A stretch of 16,761 nucleotides of DNA from Parafrigoribacterium_A sp035571875 (lineage in GTDB: Bacteria > Actinomycetota > Actinomycetes > Actinomycetales > Microbacteriaceae): contig DATNBR010000049.1 of the NCBI GenBank assembly GCA_035571875.1, positions 1-16,761 on the forward strand. The letters run 5' to 3'. The position numbers and the translations under genes are program-made. The notes beneath the pieces were generated by a model. That model did no database searches and had not been told where the DNA came from. It was given only the letters and a program-made list of their open reading frames with translations. The number at the start of each line of letters is the position of its first letter. The first letter of the stretch is position 1. Positions 14,856 to 16,761 of this stretch are shown piece after piece.

Positions 14856-15284
14856 ATGGCCAGCATCTTCACCGACATCATCGAGGGCCGCGCTCCGGCG
14901 CGAATGATCTGGACGGACGACCGCGCGGTCGCGTTCCTCACCATCGAGCCCAGGCAGCCCGGCCACACTCTCGTGGTGCCGCGACTCGAGGTGGACCGCT
15001 GGCTCGACCTGCCTGAAGAGCTCATGGCGCACCTGATGTCGATCGCGCACCAGATCGGGCTGGCGCAGCGCGAGGAGTGGCAGTCCGATCGCGTCGGGCT
15101 CATGATCGAGGGCTACATGGTGCCGCACGTGCATGTGCACATCTGGCCATCATGGTCACCGTTCGAGTTTCACCCGACCGGCATCGACAGGGCCGCGCGA
15201 CCAGCGGCGCTCGACGAGGCGGCCGTGCGGCTGCGTTCCCGGCTGCGCGTGCTCGGCCACGGCGATCGGGTGCCGCCGGAATAA
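14856..15284 (+). CDS. HIT-family (histidine triad) nucleotide-binding protein
   Basis: 142 aa. The histidine triad HVHVHIWP is at 91-98 with H91, H93 and H95, and the N-terminal strand-helix segment IFTDIIEGRAPARMIW is typical of HIT hydrolases. Such proteins cleave or transfer nucleoside monophosphate groups from phosphoramidates or dinucleotides. The specific substrate is not evident. ATG 14856 is eight bases after the hydrolase stop with only a weak GAGCGAG upstream, consistent with coupling to the hydrolase gene. Confidence 0.9.
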   Translation: MASIFTDIIEGRAPARMIWTDDRAVAFLTIEPRQPGHTLVVPRLEVDRWLDLPEELMAHLMSIAHQIGLAQREEWQSDRVGLMIEGYMVPHVHVHIWPSWSPFEFHPTGIDRAARPAALDEAAVRLRSRLRVLGHGDRVPPE

Positions 15285-15295
15285 GCTGAGACCGG

Positions 15296-15384
15296 TGGTC
15301 GAGTAGCGCGGAACGAGCGTATCGAGGCCCCACGATGTACAGCCAGGTCGGTCTCGATACGGCCGCGGGCGGCCTACTCGACCA
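15296..15384. repeat. Long imperfect palindrome, probably a dispersed Microbacteriaceae-type repeat
   Basis: Outer arms TGGTCGAGTAG (15296-15306) and CTACTCGACCA (15374-15384) are exact complements. Inner arms CGTATCGAGGCC (15318-15329) and GGTCTCGATACG (15350-15361) pair with one mismatch. The 89-bp unit fills most of the gap between the HIT and lipoate ligase genes. The GTCTCGATACG and CTACTCGACCA words are ones I associate with repeated extragenic palindromes in Microbacteriaceae. A role as a bidirectional mRNA structure is possible. Confidence 0.75.
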
Positions 15385-15401
15385 GCGAAAGGGAGAAACA
15401 G

Positions 15402-16451
15402 ATGCACGGCGAATACAAGGTCCCAGGCGGAAAGCTCGTGGTCGTCGACCTCGATGTCGTCGACGGCGCGATCGCAAACTTCCGTCTCGCCGGTGACTTC
15501 TTCCTCGAGCCCGACAGTGCGCTCGAGCGCATCGACTCAGCCATCAACGGGCTTCCAGAATCCGCGGATGCCGTCCAGCTCGCATCCGCGGTGCGGCACG
15601 CGCTGCCTGAGGACGCGACCCTTCTCGGCTTCTCGCCCGAGGCCGTCGCCGTGGCGATTCGGCGCTCGCTCGCGCACGCGACGAGTTGGCGTGACTACGA
15701 CTGGCAGCTCATCCACGGTGAGGCCTACGCCCCCGTACTGCAGATGGCCCTCGATCAGGTGCTCGCCGAGGAGGTCGGGGCGGGTCGCCGCAAACCGACC
15801 GTGCGCATCTGGGAGTGGAACGAGCCCGGCGTCGTGATCGGCAGCTTCCAGTCCGTGAAGAACGAGGTGGACATGGAGAACGCCGACAAGTACGGGTTCC
15901 AGGTCACCCGTCGCATCAGTGGCGGCGGCGCCATGTTCATGGAGGCCGGCTCGGTCATCACCTATTCGATCTACGCCCCGACCGATCTGGTGCACGGCAT
16001 GACCTTCGCCGACTCGTACGCCTTCCTCGACGAGTGGGTCATCACGGCACTCAAGTCGCTCGGCATCGATGCCTCGTACCAGCCGCTCAACGACATCACG
16101 AGCCCGAAGGGCAAGATCGGTGGCGCGGCGCAGAAGCGACTCGGTACCGGCGCGGTGCTGCACCACGTGACGATGAGCTACGACATGGATGGCGACAAGA
16201 TGGTGCAGGTGCTGCGCATCGGCCGCGAGAAGATGAGCGACAAGGGCACCACGTCGGCGAACAAGCGCGTCGACCCGCTGCGCAGCCAGACCGGCCTCAG
16301 CCGAGCGGAGATCATCGACAAGATGAAGGCCACGTTCGTCGGACTCTACGGTGCGACGGATGGCGAGGTGACGCCGGACGAGCTGGCGAGGGCCCGCCAG
16401 CTCGTGAACGAGAAGTTCGCCACCGAGGAGTGGCTGTACCGCGTTCCCTGA
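15402..16451 (+). CDS. Lipoate-protein ligase A family protein with N-terminal accessory domain
   Basis: 349 aa. Residues about 1-90 resemble the small lipoate ligase accessory domain (KVPGGKLVVVDLDV, GDFFLEPD), normally at the C-terminus. The catalytic domain follows, with RRISGGGA at 170-177, GSVITYS at 183-189 and K238 in KGKIGG as the likely lipoyl-AMP-binding lysine. It is predicted to activate lipoate with ATP and attach it to lipoyl domains of 2-oxoacid dehydrogenases or the glycine cleavage H protein; octanoate or biotin-like activity cannot be excluded. ATG 15402 has AAAGGGAG upstream, directly after the repeat palindrome. It appears to be a single gene. Confidence 0.88.
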   Translation: MHGEYKVPGGKLVVVDLDVVDGAIANFRLAGDFFLEPDSALERIDSAINGLPESADAVQLASAVRHALPEDATLLGFSPEAVAVAIRRSLAHATSWRDYDWQLIHGEAYAPVLQMALDQVLAEEVGAGRRKPTVRIWEWNEPGVVIGSFQSVKNEVDMENADKYGFQVTRRISGGGAMFMEAGSVITYSIYAPTDLVHGMTFADSYAFLDEWVITALKSLGIDASYQPLNDITSPKGKIGGAAQKRLGTGAVLHHVTMSYDMDGDKMVQVLRIGREKMSDKGTTSANKRVDPLRSQTGLSRAEIIDKMKATFVGLYGATDGEVTPDELARARQLVNEKFATEEWLYRVP

Positions 16452-16482
16452 CGGCGGGTGACCCACCGGTTAGGCTTAAGCG

Positions 16483-16761
16483 ATGGAATGGTGGGTCTTC
16501 GGCGCAATCGTGCTCGGTATTGCTGCGCTCGGCTACCTCCTGCAGCGGCTTCGTCTCATCGATCTCTCCGGCTCTACGGGCAGGAAGAGTTCGGCCCACG
16601 GCGGCGGCCTCATGGGCATCGGCGACGAGGTGTTCGCGCCGGCCAGGTATGAGGCCTCTCTGGAGCAAGACCGCCAGACCAGGCTTCCCGCGCCTGCACC
16701 CCTCGCGGGCGACGGCGACAAGGGCATCTTCAACGGCAAGGTCACGATAGACGTCTCCGAG
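16483..16761 (+). CDS. Hypothetical membrane-anchored protein, truncated by the window edge
   Basis: 93 residues are visible and the frame is open at the right edge. An N-terminal hydrophobic helix (WWVFGAIVLGIAALGYLLQ, about 3-21) is followed by a basic stretch and a polar, proline-containing region (LPAPAPLAGDGDKG). This suggests a single-pass membrane protein with a cytoplasmic tail. I do not recognise a family. ATG 16483 is 31 bases after the lipoate ligase stop with a weak upstream signal, so co-transcription is possible. Confidence 0.65.
   Translation, partial: MEWWVFGAIVLGIAALGYLLQRLRLIDLSGSTGRKSSAHGGGLMGIGDEVFAPARYEASLEQDRQTRLPAPAPLAGDGDKGIFNGKVTIDVSE

Noticed and set aside
1..16761. 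CRISPR arrays, tRNA/rRNA genes, insertion sequences, phage or defence genes
   Set aside because: No regularly spaced repeats, no recognisable RNA gene, and no transposase, nuclease or toxin-antitoxin motifs in any convincing frame.

Overview
The window is high-GC DNA with GTG and TTG starts, 4-base ATGA/GTGA gene overlaps, an actinobacterial L-rhamnose isomerase/mutarotase pair, and a long imperfect palindrome of a type I associate with Microbacteriaceae genomes. An actinobacterium, probably of the Microbacteriaceae, is the best guess. The taxonomic call rests on recognition, not on a search.

Bases 1-11310 form one carbohydrate locus for L-rhamnose and rhamnosides. On the minus strand, rhaM (mutarotase) and rhaI (isomerase) lead out of the left edge toward a gene of which only five codons are visible. 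Divergent from rhaM is a GH1 beta-glycosidase with no ordinary start codon. A second minus-strand run, reading right to left, holds an ABC sugar-binding lipoprotein, two permeases, a GH78 alpha-L-rhamnosidase and a LacI regulator. A second LacI gene diverges from it. The two LacI proteins share the same recognition-helix sequence, and four similar operators (core TGAAACGTTTCA) lie in the two divergent intergenic regions. At two promoters the operator starts just downstream of the predicted -10. The likely logic is import of a rhamnosyl-glucose compound, cytoplasmic removal of rhamnose by GH78 and of glucose by GH1, then mutarotation and isomerisation of rhamnose. All of it would be repressed by the LacI pair until an inducer arrives. 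No ABC ATPase and no rhamnulose kinase are present, so these must be encoded elsewhere.

Bases 11308-16761 are more general. They hold a FadR-type GntR regulator, a MarR/MFS-exporter pair with a 28-bp palindrome upstream, an alpha/beta hydrolase followed by a HIT-family protein, the repetitive palindrome, a lipoate-protein ligase-like protein with its small accessory domain at the N-terminus, and the start of a small membrane-anchored protein cut by the right edge.

I found no CRISPR array, tRNA, rRNA, transposase, phage gene or recognisable defence system. The locus looks like an ordinary catabolic island. The points most worth a second look are the missing GH1 start codon, the shared-operator LacI pair, and a strong hairpin inside the first permease codons.
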